DNA from: JAAXPZ01 sp965215705
GTDB lineage: Bacteria; Campylobacterota; Campylobacteria; Campylobacterales; Sulfurovaceae
Assembly: GCA_965215705.1 (NCBI GenBank)
Contig: CBDCEE010000002.1
Location: forward strand, 186,001-250,000
Reading direction: 5' to 3'
Length of the DNA: 64,000 nucleotides
Shown: piece by piece, positions 43,023-52,743 of the stretch
How positions within the stretch are numbered: position 1 is the stretch's first letter
Layout of the letters: the number at the start of each line of letters is the position of its first letter
Program-made: the position numbers and the translations under genes
The notes under the pieces: model-generated
Seen by the model: the letters and a program-made list of their open reading frames with translations, nothing else
Databases searched by the model: none
Told to the model about the DNA's origin: nothing

Positions 43023-45206
43023 ATGATAAGTATAGAACTCAATGAAGTATTTTCGCATGCGGTAGAGTATGCGAGAAAAGAGCATCATGAATATTTGACC
43101 ATAGAACATGTTTTTTTGGCTATTTTAAAGAGCAGTACAGGAAACCATGTATTGGATGCTTTGGGGGCCGATATGGAGAGCCTGGAGAGTGGTATTGTTG
43201 ATCATATCAAAGAGCATGTGCCTGCAGTAGATGGGGATATTGACCCGATGGAGACCCTGGCACTCTCCAGCTCTATCAATGATATGATGAACCATGTCCA
43301 TGCCTCAGGAGGCAGAGAAGCCTCTATCGGGGATATGCTTGCTTCTCTCTCTACTCAGCCTGATAGCTATGTGGGTTATCTCTTACAGAAAGAGGGGATA
43401 GAGAGAGTCGATATACTGGAGGTGATCTCACATAGTTTTACCGAGCAGGAGGGAGAGGGAAAAGTACAGGAGAAGTTTCCCAACCTTGCCAATTTTACCC
43501 ATGAACTGGTAGAGGTCTCCAAGCAGGGAAAGATCGATCCGGTGATCGGGAGAGAGGATGAGATCGACAGGGTCATGCAGACACTTTGTCGACGCAAGAA
43601 AAACAATCCACTGCTGGTAGGAGAACCAGGTGTAGGTAAGACAGCGATCGCTGAGGGGTTGGCACTACGTATTGGACAAGAGGATGTCCCAGATGTGCTG
43701 AAAGGATCCAAAATATTTGCACTGGATATGGGTGCTTTGGTGGCGGGCACTAAGTTTCGTGGAGATTTCGAGAAGCGGCTTAAAGGGGTAATTGAGGAGA
43801 TCAAACAGATGGATAATGCCATAGTTTTTATCGATGAGATCCATACGCTTGTGGGTGCGGGAAGTACCAGTGGCGGAAGTATGGATGCCAGCAATATCCT
43901 TAAGCCGGCTCTTGCCAGAGGGGAGCTAAAGTGTATTGGTGCAACGACCTATAGTGAATATCGTAACTTTTTTGATAAGGATAAAGCACTGTCCAGAAGG
44001 TTTGCCAAAGTAGATGTGGTAGAACCCAGTGTAGAGGATACATTTAAGATACTCAAAGGGGTACAGCACAAGTATGAAGCGTATCATGATATCGCTTTTA
44101 GTGACAAAGCCCTTCAGAGTGCGATTGATCTGAGTGTGAAGTATATTCATGATAGATTTCTGCCGGATAAGGCGATGGATATCATCGATGATGCCGGTGC
44201 TTCGTTTATGCTCCGGGGCAAAAAAGATATGGAGATCACAAGCAAGGATATCACAGATATCGTCTCTCGTATGCTCAAGCTCCCTCCTAGCTCTTTGGAT
44301 ACTGATGATACCAAGATGCTGCAAAAACTGAGTAGCACATTAGAGAAGAAAATTATTGGGCAAGACCACGCTATCGCACAGCTTACCCGTGCGATCAAAC
44401 GCTCCTATGCCGGGCTCAATGGCGAGGATAGACCGATAGGAAGCTTCCTTTTTGTGGGACCCACAGGAGTAGGTAAAACCGTACTCTCTAAAGCATTGGC
44501 AGAGACACTGGAAGTGCATTTTGAGAAACTGGATATGAGTGAATATATGGAGCCTCATGCGGTGAGTCGTTTGATCGGTGCACCCCCCGGATATGTAGGG
44601 TTTGAGCAGGGAGGGCTGTTGACAGAGATCATCAAAAAGCACCCCTATACCGTACTACTGCTCGATGAGATCGAAAAAGCGCATCCTGATATTATGAATA
44701 TCTTGCTTCAGGTCATGGATGGTGCTAAGTTGACAGACAATAACGGCGTTGTGAGTGATTTTAAAAATGTCATTCTCATCATGACTTCTAATATCGGTAC
44801 CAAAGAACCCAATGTGATGGGATTTGAGAAGGACAGCACTACCAAGACAGATAAAGCGCTCAAAGCCTTTTTTGCTCCAGAGTTCAGAAACCGACTCAGT
44901 GCTGTGGTTGAGTTCGATCCTTTGGATATCGAAGCATTGACGCAGATCGTCAAGATCGAGCTGGAGAAGTTCAACCGCTTGCTTGCTCCAAAAAAGATCA
45001 CAGTCAAGCTCAGCAAAGCAGCCAGATCTCATATCGCCAAAGAGAGCTATGATGTACAGTATGGTGCCAGACATATCGCCAGAGTGCTAGACCAGCAGAT
45101 CAAAGAGCCACTCACAGATGAGATACTTTTTGGGAAACTCAAAAAGGGTGGTAGCGTAAGAGTAGATTTCAAAAATGAAAAGTTGCTGTTTACCTATGGA
45201 AAGTAG
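43023..45206 (+). CDS. clpA: ATP-dependent Clp protease ATPase subunit ClpA
   Basis: ClpA is a hexameric unfoldase that feeds ClpP. The 727-residue protein has the Clp N-domain (VFSHAVEYARKEHHEYLTIEHVF). The D1 ATPase carries Walker A GEPGVGKTAIAEG and the D2 ATPase carries GPTGVGKTVLSKAL. It has no middle domain, which separates it from ClpB. The order clpS-clpA supports the ClpA name over ClpC. Confidence 0.95.
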   Translation: MISIELNEVFSHAVEYARKEHHEYLTIEHVFLAILKSSTGNHVLDALGADMESLESGIVDHIKEHVPAVDGDIDPMETLALSSSINDMMNHVHASGGREASIGDMLASLSTQPDSYVGYLLQKEGIERVDILEVISHSFTEQEGEGKVQEKFPNLANFTHELVEVSKQGKIDPVIGREDEIDRVMQTLCRRKKNNPLLVGEPGVGKTAIAEGLALRIGQEDVPDVLKGSKIFALDMGALVAGTKFRGDFEKRLKGVIEEIKQMDNAIVFIDEIHTLVGAGSTSGGSMDASNILKPALARGELKCIGATTYSEYRNFFDKDKALSRRFAKVDVVEPSVEDTFKILKGVQHKYEAYHDIAFSDKALQSAIDLSVKYIHDRFLPDKAMDIIDDAGASFMLRGKKDMEITSKDITDIVSRMLKLPPSSLDTDDTKMLQKLSSTLEKKIIGQDHAIAQLTRAIKRSYAGLNGEDRPIGSFLFVGPTGVGKTVLSKALAETLEVHFEKLDMSEYMEPHAVSRLIGAPPGYVGFEQGGLLTEIIKKHPYTVLLLDEIEKAHPDIMNILLQVMDGAKLTDNNGVVSDFKNVILIMTSNIGTKEPNVMGFEKDSTTKTDKALKAFFAPEFRNRLSAVVEFDPLDIEALTQIVKIELEKFNRLLAPKKITVKLSKAARSHIAKESYDVQYGARHIARVLDQQIKEPLTDEILFGKLKKGGSVRVDFKNEKLLFTYGK

Positions 45207-45257
45207 CGTGTCAGTAGAGATATTAAAATTCTCCATCCGAGCACGGAGTGTTTGTTA

Positions 45258-45986
45258 GTGGCTTCAATGTTCGATCAGGAGTATTATCATATTGCACAGT
45301 TGGGAATGGACTATATCTTCCCTAGTCCTCGCAATGCTTCTGATGAAGGGCTGTTGGCATTCGGTGGTGATCTGAGCCCCAATCGCCTGCTCACTGCGTA
45401 TCGTAAAGGCATTTTCCCTTGGTATGCCGAAGGTGACCCGATCCTCTGGTGGTCACCTGCCCCCAGGCTCTTGCTTTATTCAGGAAAGTTCAAGACCCGA
45501 AAATCATTTGCAAGAGTATTACGAAGTGGTAAATTTCAGGTGACTTTTGATAGGTGTTTTTCAGAAGTGATCAGACAGTGTGCACATGTACCACGGGAGG
45601 GACAGGGAGGTACATGGCTCAATCCGGAAATGCAAGAGGCCTATACCCAACTCCACTCTCAGGGTTTTGCACATAGTGTAGAGATTTGGCAGGAGGAGAA
45701 GCTGGTTGGTGGGCTATATGGCATTGCATTGGGAGGAGCATTTTTTGGTGAGTCGATGTTCTCATTGGTCAGTGATGCCTCCAAGATAGCATTTCGTGCA
45801 CTCAGTGATGTCTTAGGTGGTAGAGGCTATGATTTTATAGACTGTCAAATGAAAACCGACCATCTGGTAAGGATGGGTGCTGTGGAGGTTGACCGAGAGA
45901 GTTATCTCGATCAGCTAGAGCGTACCTTGACCAAGCCAAGTGATGTTGGAAACTGGCATGCGTTTAACTGGAAATATGAGGAGTAG
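45258..45986 (+). CDS. aat: leucyl/phenylalanyl-tRNA-protein transferase
   Basis: Aat adds Leu or Phe from aminoacyl-tRNA to proteins with N-terminal Lys or Arg, creating N-degrons for ClpS. The roughly 240-residue protein contains FPSPRNASDEGLLAFGGDLSPNRL, KGIFPWYAEGDPILWWSPAPR, HSVEIWQEEKLVGGLYGIALGG and FFGESMF. GTG at 45258 has GGAG at a good distance; ATG at 45267 and TTG at 45252 are alternatives. Its place after clpS and clpA completes the pathway. Confidence 0.92.
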   Translation: MASMFDQEYYHIAQLGMDYIFPSPRNASDEGLLAFGGDLSPNRLLTAYRKGIFPWYAEGDPILWWSPAPRLLLYSGKFKTRKSFARVLRSGKFQVTFDRCFSEVIRQCAHVPREGQGGTWLNPEMQEAYTQLHSQGFAHSVEIWQEEKLVGGLYGIALGGAFFGESMFSLVSDASKIAFRALSDVLGGRGYDFIDCQMKTDHLVRMGAVEVDRESYLDQLERTLTKPSDVGNWHAFNWKYEE

Positions 45987-45989
45987 CAG

Positions 45990-46973
45990 GTGGTAGATAA
46001 AGATTTAGGGTTTTCACTTTGGTTGGATTTTGTAGAAAGAGAGTATCTCCAAAACGAGTTTCACTCCTTGATAGAGAAGGGGATCATCAACGGCGCAACC
46101 AGTAACCCGGCTATATTTGCCGCAGCAATCACAACCTCTGCGGCGTATAAAGATCAGTTAGTATCTTTGCAAGGGAAAAGTGCTAAAGAGAAGTATGAAG
46201 CACTCGCGATCGAGGATATCCGTACTGCGGCTAAGGCTTTGAGAGGGTGTTATGATACAGACAACGATGGTTATATCTCTATCGAAGTAGATCCATTTCT
46301 TTCTAATGATACTGAAGGTACGATTGCAGAGGGGAAGCGGCTCTATGCTACCATCGGAGAGCCTAATGTGATGGTCAAGGTACCAGCTACAGATGCAGGC
46401 TATGCGGCGATGACTGCTTTGATGCGTGAAGGTATCTCTGTCAATGCAACCTTGATCTTCTCTCCTGCACAGGCAGAGAAGTGTCTCAAGGCCATGCAGA
46501 AGGGGACAGAGGAGTATACAGGAAAAGTCAATGGTGTGATCTCTGTCTTTGTCAGCCGCTTCGATAGGCTACTGGATGAAAAGTTGACCGTTAGCGGCGT
46601 AGTACCTGCCAAAGTAGGTATCTATAATGCAGCTGAAATCTATCAACTGATAGAGGATGCCAATGTGACTACTATCCGTACACTGTTTGCCAGTACCGGG
46701 GTGAAAGGGGATGCACTAAGAGCAGACTACTATATCCGAGAGCTTCTGGCAGGCCACAGCATCAATACGGCACCTTTGGCAACGATAGAGTCCTATATCA
46801 AATCCCCTTCAAATAGCCCTAAACTACCAATTTCACCGGAAGAGGTCAGAGGATATTTTGCTCAAATAAAAGAAGCAGAAATAGATATGGATGATGTATA
46901 TGATTTACTATTAAAAGATGGGCTGGCGGCATTTGAGAAAGCATTTCAAGAGATGCTTACAAGTATTGAATAA
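45990..46973 (+). CDS. tal: transaldolase
   Basis: Transaldolase moves a dihydroxyacetone unit between sugar phosphates in the pentose phosphate pathway. The 327-residue protein has the early motif IINGATSNPAIFAAAI, SIEVDPFLSNDTEGTI, NVMVKVPATDAGYAAM with the Schiff-base lysine region, and ISVNATLIFSPAQAEK. It also has a later SRFDRLLDEKL. The long form is common in Campylobacterota and actinobacteria. The start is GTG at 45990, behind GAGGAG that overlaps the aat stop. pilT starts 11 bases after its end. Confidence 0.9.
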   Translation: MVDKDLGFSLWLDFVEREYLQNEFHSLIEKGIINGATSNPAIFAAAITTSAAYKDQLVSLQGKSAKEKYEALAIEDIRTAAKALRGCYDTDNDGYISIEVDPFLSNDTEGTIAEGKRLYATIGEPNVMVKVPATDAGYAAMTALMREGISVNATLIFSPAQAEKCLKAMQKGTEEYTGKVNGVISVFVSRFDRLLDEKLTVSGVVPAKVGIYNAAEIYQLIEDANVTTIRTLFASTGVKGDALRADYYIRELLAGHSINTAPLATIESYIKSPSNSPKLPISPEEVRGYFAQIKEAEIDMDDVYDLLLKDGLAAFEKAFQEMLTSIE

Positions 46974-46984
46974 AAGGAGTTGAC

Positions 46985-48130
46985 ATGGAAGAAAAACTAA
47001 AGCTTTACCTAAGAAGTCTGATTGCGAATGAAGGAAGTGACCTGCATATCAAATCGGGATCCCATATAAGAGTTAGGGTGCATGGGGTATTGAAGATCCT
47101 GGGAGAAGAGGTATTGAGTGCAAATGATGTGGATACACTTGTACGAGAGATCACAACAGAAAGTCACTATAGAAAACTGAATGAAAATGGTTCTGTAGAC
47201 TTTAGTTATATTCCAAACAAAGAGAGCCGTTTCAGGGTAAATATCTTCAACCAAATGGATGGATTGAGTATTGTATTTCGTATGATTCCCACACATATTC
47301 CTACGGTTGAGGAGTTGGGATTACCTGAAGTTATAAAAGGATTTGCGGATATGCCTAGAGGGTTGGTTTTGGTTACGGGTGTGACCGGAAGTGGTAAGTC
47401 AACCACATTGGCAGCCATATTGAATAGGATCAATAAGCAGTATCAAAAGCATATCATTACCCTTGAGGATCCCATTGAATTTGTACATCAGGATATCAAA
47501 TGTCTGGTAAATCAAAGATCACTTGGTACAGATTTTCATGATTTTAAAGATGCACTTCCTGCGGCACTAAGAGAAGATCCTGATGTGATATTGGTAGGAG
47601 AGATGAGGGATGCTGCAACCATTGAGCTTGCAATGCATGCTGCCAATACGGGACACCTTGTATTTTCAACACTGCACACACTGGATGCAAAAGAGACGAT
47701 TAATCGTATTGTGGGTACTTTCCCCAAAGAGGAGCAGAACAGGATTCGACTCTCTTTGGCTTCCGTACTCTCCGGTGTCATTTCTCAGCGTCTTATCCCT
47801 AGTAAAAACAGTGGTCGTGTGGTTGCAGCAGAAGTGATGATACAGACCAGTAGAGTGAAGGAATTGATCGCAGAGAATCGAGACTTCGAGATATTGGATG
47901 CAATAGAAGAGGGTTATGATATTTATCATTCACAAAGTTTTGACCAGCACTTGCTAGATATGGTAGATAAACGTATTATCACAGAAGAGGTTGCTTTGGA
48001 GTATGCGAGTAAGCCTTCAGATCTAAAACTAAAACTAGAGGGTGTAGGACGAGGGGGTGCAAAAAAAGCGATCCAAGAGATAGAAGAGGGTACCATGGAT
48101 GCATTTGACTTTAAGATAGAAGAAGAGTAA
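46985..48130 (+). CDS. pilT: PilT-like type IV pilus retraction ATPase
   Basis: The 381-residue ATPase of the PilT/VirB11 family has GSDLHIKSGSHIRVRVHG at the start. Walker A is GVTGSGKSTTLAAIL, and the Asp and His boxes lie around ITLEDPIEFVHQD. Walker B is PDVILVGEMRDAATIELAM, followed by HLVFSTLHTLDAKETINR. This profile fits PilT better than PilB. It would drive pilus retraction at the inner membrane, for motility or DNA uptake. No other pilus genes are in the window. Confidence 0.88.
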   Translation: MEEKLKLYLRSLIANEGSDLHIKSGSHIRVRVHGVLKILGEEVLSANDVDTLVREITTESHYRKLNENGSVDFSYIPNKESRFRVNIFNQMDGLSIVFRMIPTHIPTVEELGLPEVIKGFADMPRGLVLVTGVTGSGKSTTLAAILNRINKQYQKHIITLEDPIEFVHQDIKCLVNQRSLGTDFHDFKDALPAALREDPDVILVGEMRDAATIELAMHAANTGHLVFSTLHTLDAKETINRIVGTFPKEEQNRIRLSLASVLSGVISQRLIPSKNSGRVVAAEVMIQTSRVKELIAENRDFEILDAIEEGYDIYHSQSFDQHLLDMVDKRIITEEVALEYASKPSDLKLKLEGVGRGGAKKAIQEIEEGTMDAFDFKIEEE

Positions 48131-48170
48131 GGGTTGTATTTTAGAGAGGTACTGTTAAGCTTCTAAATGG

Positions 48171-48176
48171 TATAAT
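48171..48176 (+). promoter_or_regulatory. -10 box of the rplY-pth unit
   Basis: TATAAT followed by CCCGCCC lies 28 bases before the rplY ATG. The ribosome site AAAGGA is further down. Confidence 0.6.
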
Positions 48177-48204
48177 CCCGCCCTATTTTACACAAAGGAA
48201 AACA

Positions 48205-48741
48205 ATGCTAGAAGGTATTATTAGAGAGAGTATCGGAAAGAGCGACGCAAAGCAGCTCAAAAGAGATGGTTATCTAATCGCTAACATCTATGCTAAAGGT
48301 GTTGAGAATATCAATGCTGCATTTAAGCAGGGTGATTTTATCAAAGCGGTAAGAGCAAAAGAGGCATTTACACTTGATATCAAAGTAGGAGATAAAGAGC
48401 TTAAAGTAGCTGTGCAAGAGTATCAACTGCACCCTGTCAATGGTGATATTATACATGTGGATCTTCGTGTAGCTATACCGGGACTGGTAGCAGATTACCT
48501 TATCCCTGTACAGACTACCGGTACGCCTAAAGGATTGAAAAACAAAGGTGTATTGATCATAAGCAAGAGAAGACTTAGAGTAAGAGGTGCGATAGAAAAT
48601 ATGCCTCAAAACTTTACTCTGGATGTCTCAGCGCTGGATAGAGATGACTCTATTTTGGTCAGAGACGTAGAGGTACCTACAGGCTGTAAGATGATGGATC
48701 GTGCTGATGTATCTGTCTGTGGTATGATCAAAGCAGGATAA
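48205..48741 (+). CDS. rplY: 50S ribosomal protein L25 / Ctc
   Basis: L25 binds 5S rRNA. The 178-residue protein is the longer Ctc form with an extra C-terminal beta domain. It starts MLEGIIRESIGKSDAKQLKRDGYLIANIYAKG and continues with VAVQEYQLHPVNGDIIHVDLR, the 5S-binding strand region. It opens the block rplY-pth-lptF-lysA-pheA-hisC, which matches the C. jejuni order as I recall it. Confidence 0.94.
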   Translation: MLEGIIRESIGKSDAKQLKRDGYLIANIYAKGVENINAAFKQGDFIKAVRAKEAFTLDIKVGDKELKVAVQEYQLHPVNGDIIHVDLRVAIPGLVADYLIPVQTTGTPKGLKNKGVLIISKRRLRVRGAIENMPQNFTLDVSALDRDDSILVRDVEVPTGCKMMDRADVSVCGMIKAG

Positions 48742-48744
48742 ACG

Positions 48745-49311
48745 ATGCTTTTTGTTGGTTTAGGAAATCCTGGATCAGCATATGAGATGACCCGCCACAA
48801 TATAGGCTTTAGGGTCATAGAGAAACTGGTCTCCGATCTGGGGGCCAGAGATATTAGTAAAACTTCATTCCATGGCAAGCTTTTTCGTCTAGGAACCCTT
48901 TTTTTTCTCCAGCCCACAACGTATATGAATCTTTCCGGAAAGAGTGTGTTAGCCGTCAAACAATTTTTTAAAATTGAGACAGAAAGTATAGTTGTGATAC
49001 ATGATGATATCGATCTTCCTTTTGGGGCAGTAAGGTTCAAAAAAGGTGGTGGAGATGGAGGCCATAATGGTCTCAAATCGATAGACAGTATGATAGGCAG
49101 AACCTATATCCGTGTCAGAGTGGGTGTGGGTAAACCCGAATACAGGTCGCAGGTTTCTGATTTTGTTCTGCATCCTTTCTCTGAAGAGGAAGAGGAGTCT
49201 ATGGAAAAGCTCATTGCTTATGTTGCTTTGGTATGTCAGAAGATACCTACAAGCACTTTAGAGCAGATCAAGTCTCTCTATTCCACGAAAAATATCACAA
49301 TGCTTCCCTAA
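48745..49311 (+). CDS. pth: peptidyl-tRNA hydrolase
   Basis: Pth releases peptides from prematurely dropped peptidyl-tRNA. The 188-residue protein has GLGNPGSAYEMTRHNIGF with the catalytic histidine, QPTTYMNLSGKSV, VIHDDIDLPFGAVRFKKGGG and GHNGLKSIDSMIG. It follows rplY by three bases. All key residues are in place. Confidence 0.96.
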   Translation: MLFVGLGNPGSAYEMTRHNIGFRVIEKLVSDLGARDISKTSFHGKLFRLGTLFFLQPTTYMNLSGKSVLAVKQFFKIETESIVVIHDDIDLPFGAVRFKKGGGDGGHNGLKSIDSMIGRTYIRVRVGVGKPEYRSQVSDFVLHPFSEEEEESMEKLIAYVALVCQKIPTSTLEQIKSLYSTKNITMLP

Positions 49312-49315
49312 TCAA

Positions 49316-50389
49316 ATGAAAGATACATACTTTTTTTATATTGCAAAAATTTATACTAAAAATCTTATTATCATTCTTTTAGGGATCACGCTGGCAATTA
49401 CGCTGATAGATTATCTTCAGAATGGCAGCAAGATCACAGACTCTAGTAACCAAGTGATACTTTATCTGTTTTATACATGGGAATTTAGACTTTCACAATT
49501 TTACCCATTGGGGATGGTCTTTTCAGCAGTGATCACCTACATGTTTCTTGTCCAGTCCAATGTCCTTGTTTCACTACTCTCTTTTGGGTATTCGCGAAAA
49601 CAGCTTTTTATTCCCTTTGTACTACCCTCCATTGCTGTCTATCTCCTTTTGATCTTTTTACAGACAGGTGACTTTGCATATGCCAGAGAGAAAGCTTGGT
49701 CCATAGTGCATCATACGCAGAATACACGCAAGGTAGATGATCTATTTTTTAAGTACAACAATACCTTTGTCTACGTCAAAACCTTAGACCCGATAGAGAG
49801 GGTACTGAAAGATGTCACAGTATTTGAAGTAAAAAATAAAACTGTACAAAGTACCATTACACTGAATTTTGCAAAATTTGATGGGGTAAACTGGGTAACA
49901 GACAATGCAATATTAACAAAAAAAATATATTCAAAGCAGGGTGTTCTAAAAGGATTTAAAAGAGAAAATACAGGCAGATACAAGCTTCTCAAGGGCTATA
50001 AACCAAAAGTGATAGAGTTGATTTATGAAGGTGATTCTCTCTCGTTGGTAGATGCTGTGAATACCTACAGTGTACTAGAGAAGCAGGGTTTGGATGCCAG
50101 CAAAATCAAGGCATCTTTTTACAATAAAGTGATACTCCCGCTGTTCTCTTTTGCTATCATTACGATGCTTTTCTTTAAAGCTTCCTTTTATACACGGTAT
50201 ATGAATAGAGAGTTAGTATGGATAGTGTCTCTAGGGGGAACATTGGCTGTCTGGGGCCTTCTTTATGCGCTATATAGCCTGAGTAGCGGGGGCAGTATCT
50301 CTCCAGAACTTGCTGTAGTTCTACCTGTTGGCCTACTCTTGGCATATGCAGTATATCTTTATAAGGGCGGGAAAGAGAAGCTAGCTTAA
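49316..50389 (+). CDS. LptF/LptG family permease (YjgP/YjgQ)
   Basis: The 357-residue membrane protein has two hydrophobic segments at the start, a large beta-rich periplasmic domain (about 130-240) and about four spans at the end. This is the build of LptF/LptG, which extract lipopolysaccharide from the inner membrane with LptB. Which of the two paralogues it is cannot be told from this gene alone. It overlaps neither neighbour and sits between pth and lysA as in Campylobacter. Confidence 0.82.
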   Translation: MKDTYFFYIAKIYTKNLIIILLGITLAITLIDYLQNGSKITDSSNQVILYLFYTWEFRLSQFYPLGMVFSAVITYMFLVQSNVLVSLLSFGYSRKQLFIPFVLPSIAVYLLLIFLQTGDFAYAREKAWSIVHHTQNTRKVDDLFFKYNNTFVYVKTLDPIERVLKDVTVFEVKNKTVQSTITLNFAKFDGVNWVTDNAILTKKIYSKQGVLKGFKRENTGRYKLLKGYKPKVIELIYEGDSLSLVDAVNTYSVLEKQGLDASKIKASFYNKVILPLFSFAIITMLFFKASFYTRYMNRELVWIVSLGGTLAVWGLLYALYSLSSGGSISPELAVVLPVGLLLAYAVYLYKGGKEKLA

Positions 50390-50446
50390 TGTAAAATTTA
50401 GATAAAATCTATCTCAAAACGATTTTCTAAAATACCAGGATAACAG

Positions 50447-51658
50447 ATGGCGATAGACTTTAGCACATTAGCACAAAAATATGGAACACCATTGTATATA
50501 TATGACTTCGATAAGATCACAGAGAACTATCACGCATTCAAACAGGCTTTTGCAGGAGAGAAATCTCTTATCTCTTATGCTGTCAAAGCCAACTCCAATC
50601 TCTCAGTGATCAGCCATCTAAGAAAAATGGGGGCAGGTGCGGATTGTGTCAGTATTGGTGAGGTGCACCGTGCATTGGCTGCGGGGATAGAACGATACAA
50701 GATCATCTTCTCCGGTGTAGGCAAGCAGGACTATGAGATCGAAGAAGCATTGAATGCAGAGATACTCATGCTCAACCTTGAGAGTGAAGCAGAGATGAAG
50801 CGGGTAGAGCTGGTAGCCAAAGCACTTGGTAAAGTGGCCCGAGTCTCGATCCGTATCAACCCCAATGTAGACCCCAAGACACATCCATATATCTCTACCG
50901 GGTTGCATGAGAATAAATTTGGTGTAGAGATCGATATGGCAAAACGCATGTATATCTATATCAAAAACTCAGCATATCTTGAGCCGGTAGGCATCCATTT
51001 TCATATCGGTTCACAACTTACTGAACTTGCACCTATTGCAGAGGCAGCAGAGATTGTAGCAGACCTGGTACGCTCTTTAAAAGCTATCGGTATAGAGATC
51101 AAATTCTTTGATGTTGGTGGGGGTGTAGGGATTAGCTATGAAGGTGAACAGACTATCGATCCGGAAGCCTATGCAGAAGTGATTGCTAAAGCGACCAAGG
51201 GCTTGGATGTGACACTTATGTGTGAGCTTGGACGTTCTATGGTAGGAGATGCAGGTTACCTTCTGAGCTCTGTACTGTATGAAAAACAAAATGGAGATAA
51301 GCGTTTCGTGATCGTAGATGCTGCGATGAATGACCTCTTGCGTCCTACCCTCTATACTGCCCATCATCGGGTAGAATTGCTAAGTAAGACAGAAGCCAAA
51401 GAGAGTGAAGCAGATATCGTAGGCCCTATCTGTGAGAGTGGAGATTGGCTAGCAAAAGCAGTGATGATCCCAGAAACAAAACACGATGACCTGATTGTTG
51501 TGCATAGTGCCGGAGCATACGGATTTACGATGTCTAGCAATTACAATACCCGAGGAAGGGTTGCAGAAGTAGCCGTTGAAGAAGATAAGGATAGGTTGAT
51601 CAGAGACCGAGAAAGTCTTGAAGATCAGCTTCGTCTGGAAATAGGGCATTTGAAATAA
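50447..51658 (+). CDS. lysA: diaminopimelate decarboxylase
   Basis: LysA makes lysine from meso-diaminopimelate with PLP. The 403-residue protein has the PLP-lysine motif YAVKANSN, the HFHIGSQ strand, the phosphate-binding FDVGGGVGISYEGE and the active-site cysteine motif GPICESGDWLAK. It also has AYGFTMSSNYN. It starts with ATG at 50447 and precedes pheA by 16 bases. Its place in the cluster matches C. jejuni. Confidence 0.96.
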   Translation: MAIDFSTLAQKYGTPLYIYDFDKITENYHAFKQAFAGEKSLISYAVKANSNLSVISHLRKMGAGADCVSIGEVHRALAAGIERYKIIFSGVGKQDYEIEEALNAEILMLNLESEAEMKRVELVAKALGKVARVSIRINPNVDPKTHPYISTGLHENKFGVEIDMAKRMYIYIKNSAYLEPVGIHFHIGSQLTELAPIAEAAEIVADLVRSLKAIGIEIKFFDVGGGVGISYEGEQTIDPEAYAEVIAKATKGLDVTLMCELGRSMVGDAGYLLSSVLYEKQNGDKRFVIVDAAMNDLLRPTLYTAHHRVELLSKTEAKESEADIVGPICESGDWLAKAVMIPETKHDDLIVVHSAGAYGFTMSSNYNTRGRVAEVAVEEDKDRLIRDRESLEDQLRLEIGHLK

Positions 51659-51674
51659 TAGAGAAGGAGCTTAG

Positions 51675-52742
51675 ATGACACTGGAAGAGATCAGAAAAAA
51701 AATAGATGCGATAGACAATACCCTTCTGGATACCTATAACGAACGAATGCAGTTGGTACATGAAGTAGGTGTGCTGAAAAACAATACAGGCGCTCCTATC
51801 TACCGTCCTGAAAGAGAGCAAGAGATACTGGACAGACTCAAAAAAAGAAATGATGTGTCTGATGGAATCTTGACGCAAAAAGCGATAGATGCCCTATATC
51901 TGGAACTCTTTGCAGTAGCGAGAAACTTTGAATTGCCGGAGCGTATAGCCTTTCTTGGTCCTGATGCCAGCTTTACCCATCAGGCTGCAGAAAATAAGTT
52001 TGGAGCACTAAGTACCTATACTCCGATCGGTTCGATACGTGGTGTTTTTAGAGAGGTAAGTCAAGGCAGAGCCAAGTTTGGTGTGGTACCGATAGAGAAC
52101 AGTTTCAACGGGATTGTCAGTGATACGATCTCCTCTCTGAGTGATTATAATACCAAGATTATTGCTGAGGTTATGGTCGATATTCATCATGTACTGGCTA
52201 CAAAAGCGGAAGATGTGAAATACATCAAACGTCTTTATTCCAAAGATATCGCTTTTGGACAGTGCAAGCAGTTTTTGGAGGACTATGGATTGGATGAACT
52301 AGAGCAGATACCAGTGGAGTCCACAGCCAAAGCAGCCAAACTGGCAGCAGGTGATCCTCAAGCAGCAGCAATCTGTGCAGAAGTGGCATCAAAGATGTAT
52401 GAACTCCCCATTCTCTTTAGCAATATTGAGGACAAGGGGAACAACAGAACCAGATTCTTCATCATCAGTGATTTTGAGAATGCACCCAGCGGGAATGACA
52501 AGACAACCGTACTTGTCAAGTTACCCAATCGCCCCGGAGCACTGGTGGATTTTTTGAATGATTTTAAAGCGTTTGGTATTGATCTGACAAAGATCAAATC
52601 CCATATTGTTGAAGGGCTTTCAATTTTCTTTATAGAGTTTGATGGACATAAGAGTGATACGCATATCCAGAAAATATTTACCAAACATAAGGATTCTATC
52701 AAATTCCTTGGATCTTATGTAAAAGAAGCAGAGGACGTATAG
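51675..52742 (+). CDS. pheA: bifunctional chorismate mutase / prephenate dehydratase
   Basis: The 355-residue protein joins an N-terminal AroQ chorismate mutase (EEIRKKIDAIDNTLLDTYNERM, residues 1-90) and a prephenate dehydratase (FLGPDASFTHQAAENKFG, then VVPIENSFNGIVSDTI). NNRTRFFII and a C-terminal ACT domain (KLPNRPGALVDFLNDF) follow, and the ACT domain gives feedback control by phenylalanine. hisC starts 1 base after its stop. Confidence 0.95.
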   Translation: MTLEEIRKKIDAIDNTLLDTYNERMQLVHEVGVLKNNTGAPIYRPEREQEILDRLKKRNDVSDGILTQKAIDALYLELFAVARNFELPERIAFLGPDASFTHQAAENKFGALSTYTPIGSIRGVFREVSQGRAKFGVVPIENSFNGIVSDTISSLSDYNTKIIAEVMVDIHHVLATKAEDVKYIKRLYSKDIAFGQCKQFLEDYGLDELEQIPVESTAKAAKLAAGDPQAAAICAEVASKMYELPILFSNIEDKGNNRTRFFIISDFENAPSGNDKTTVLVKLPNRPGALVDFLNDFKAFGIDLTKIKSHIVEGLSIFFIEFDGHKSDTHIQKIFTKHKDSIKFLGSYVKEAEDV

Positions 52743-52743
52743 T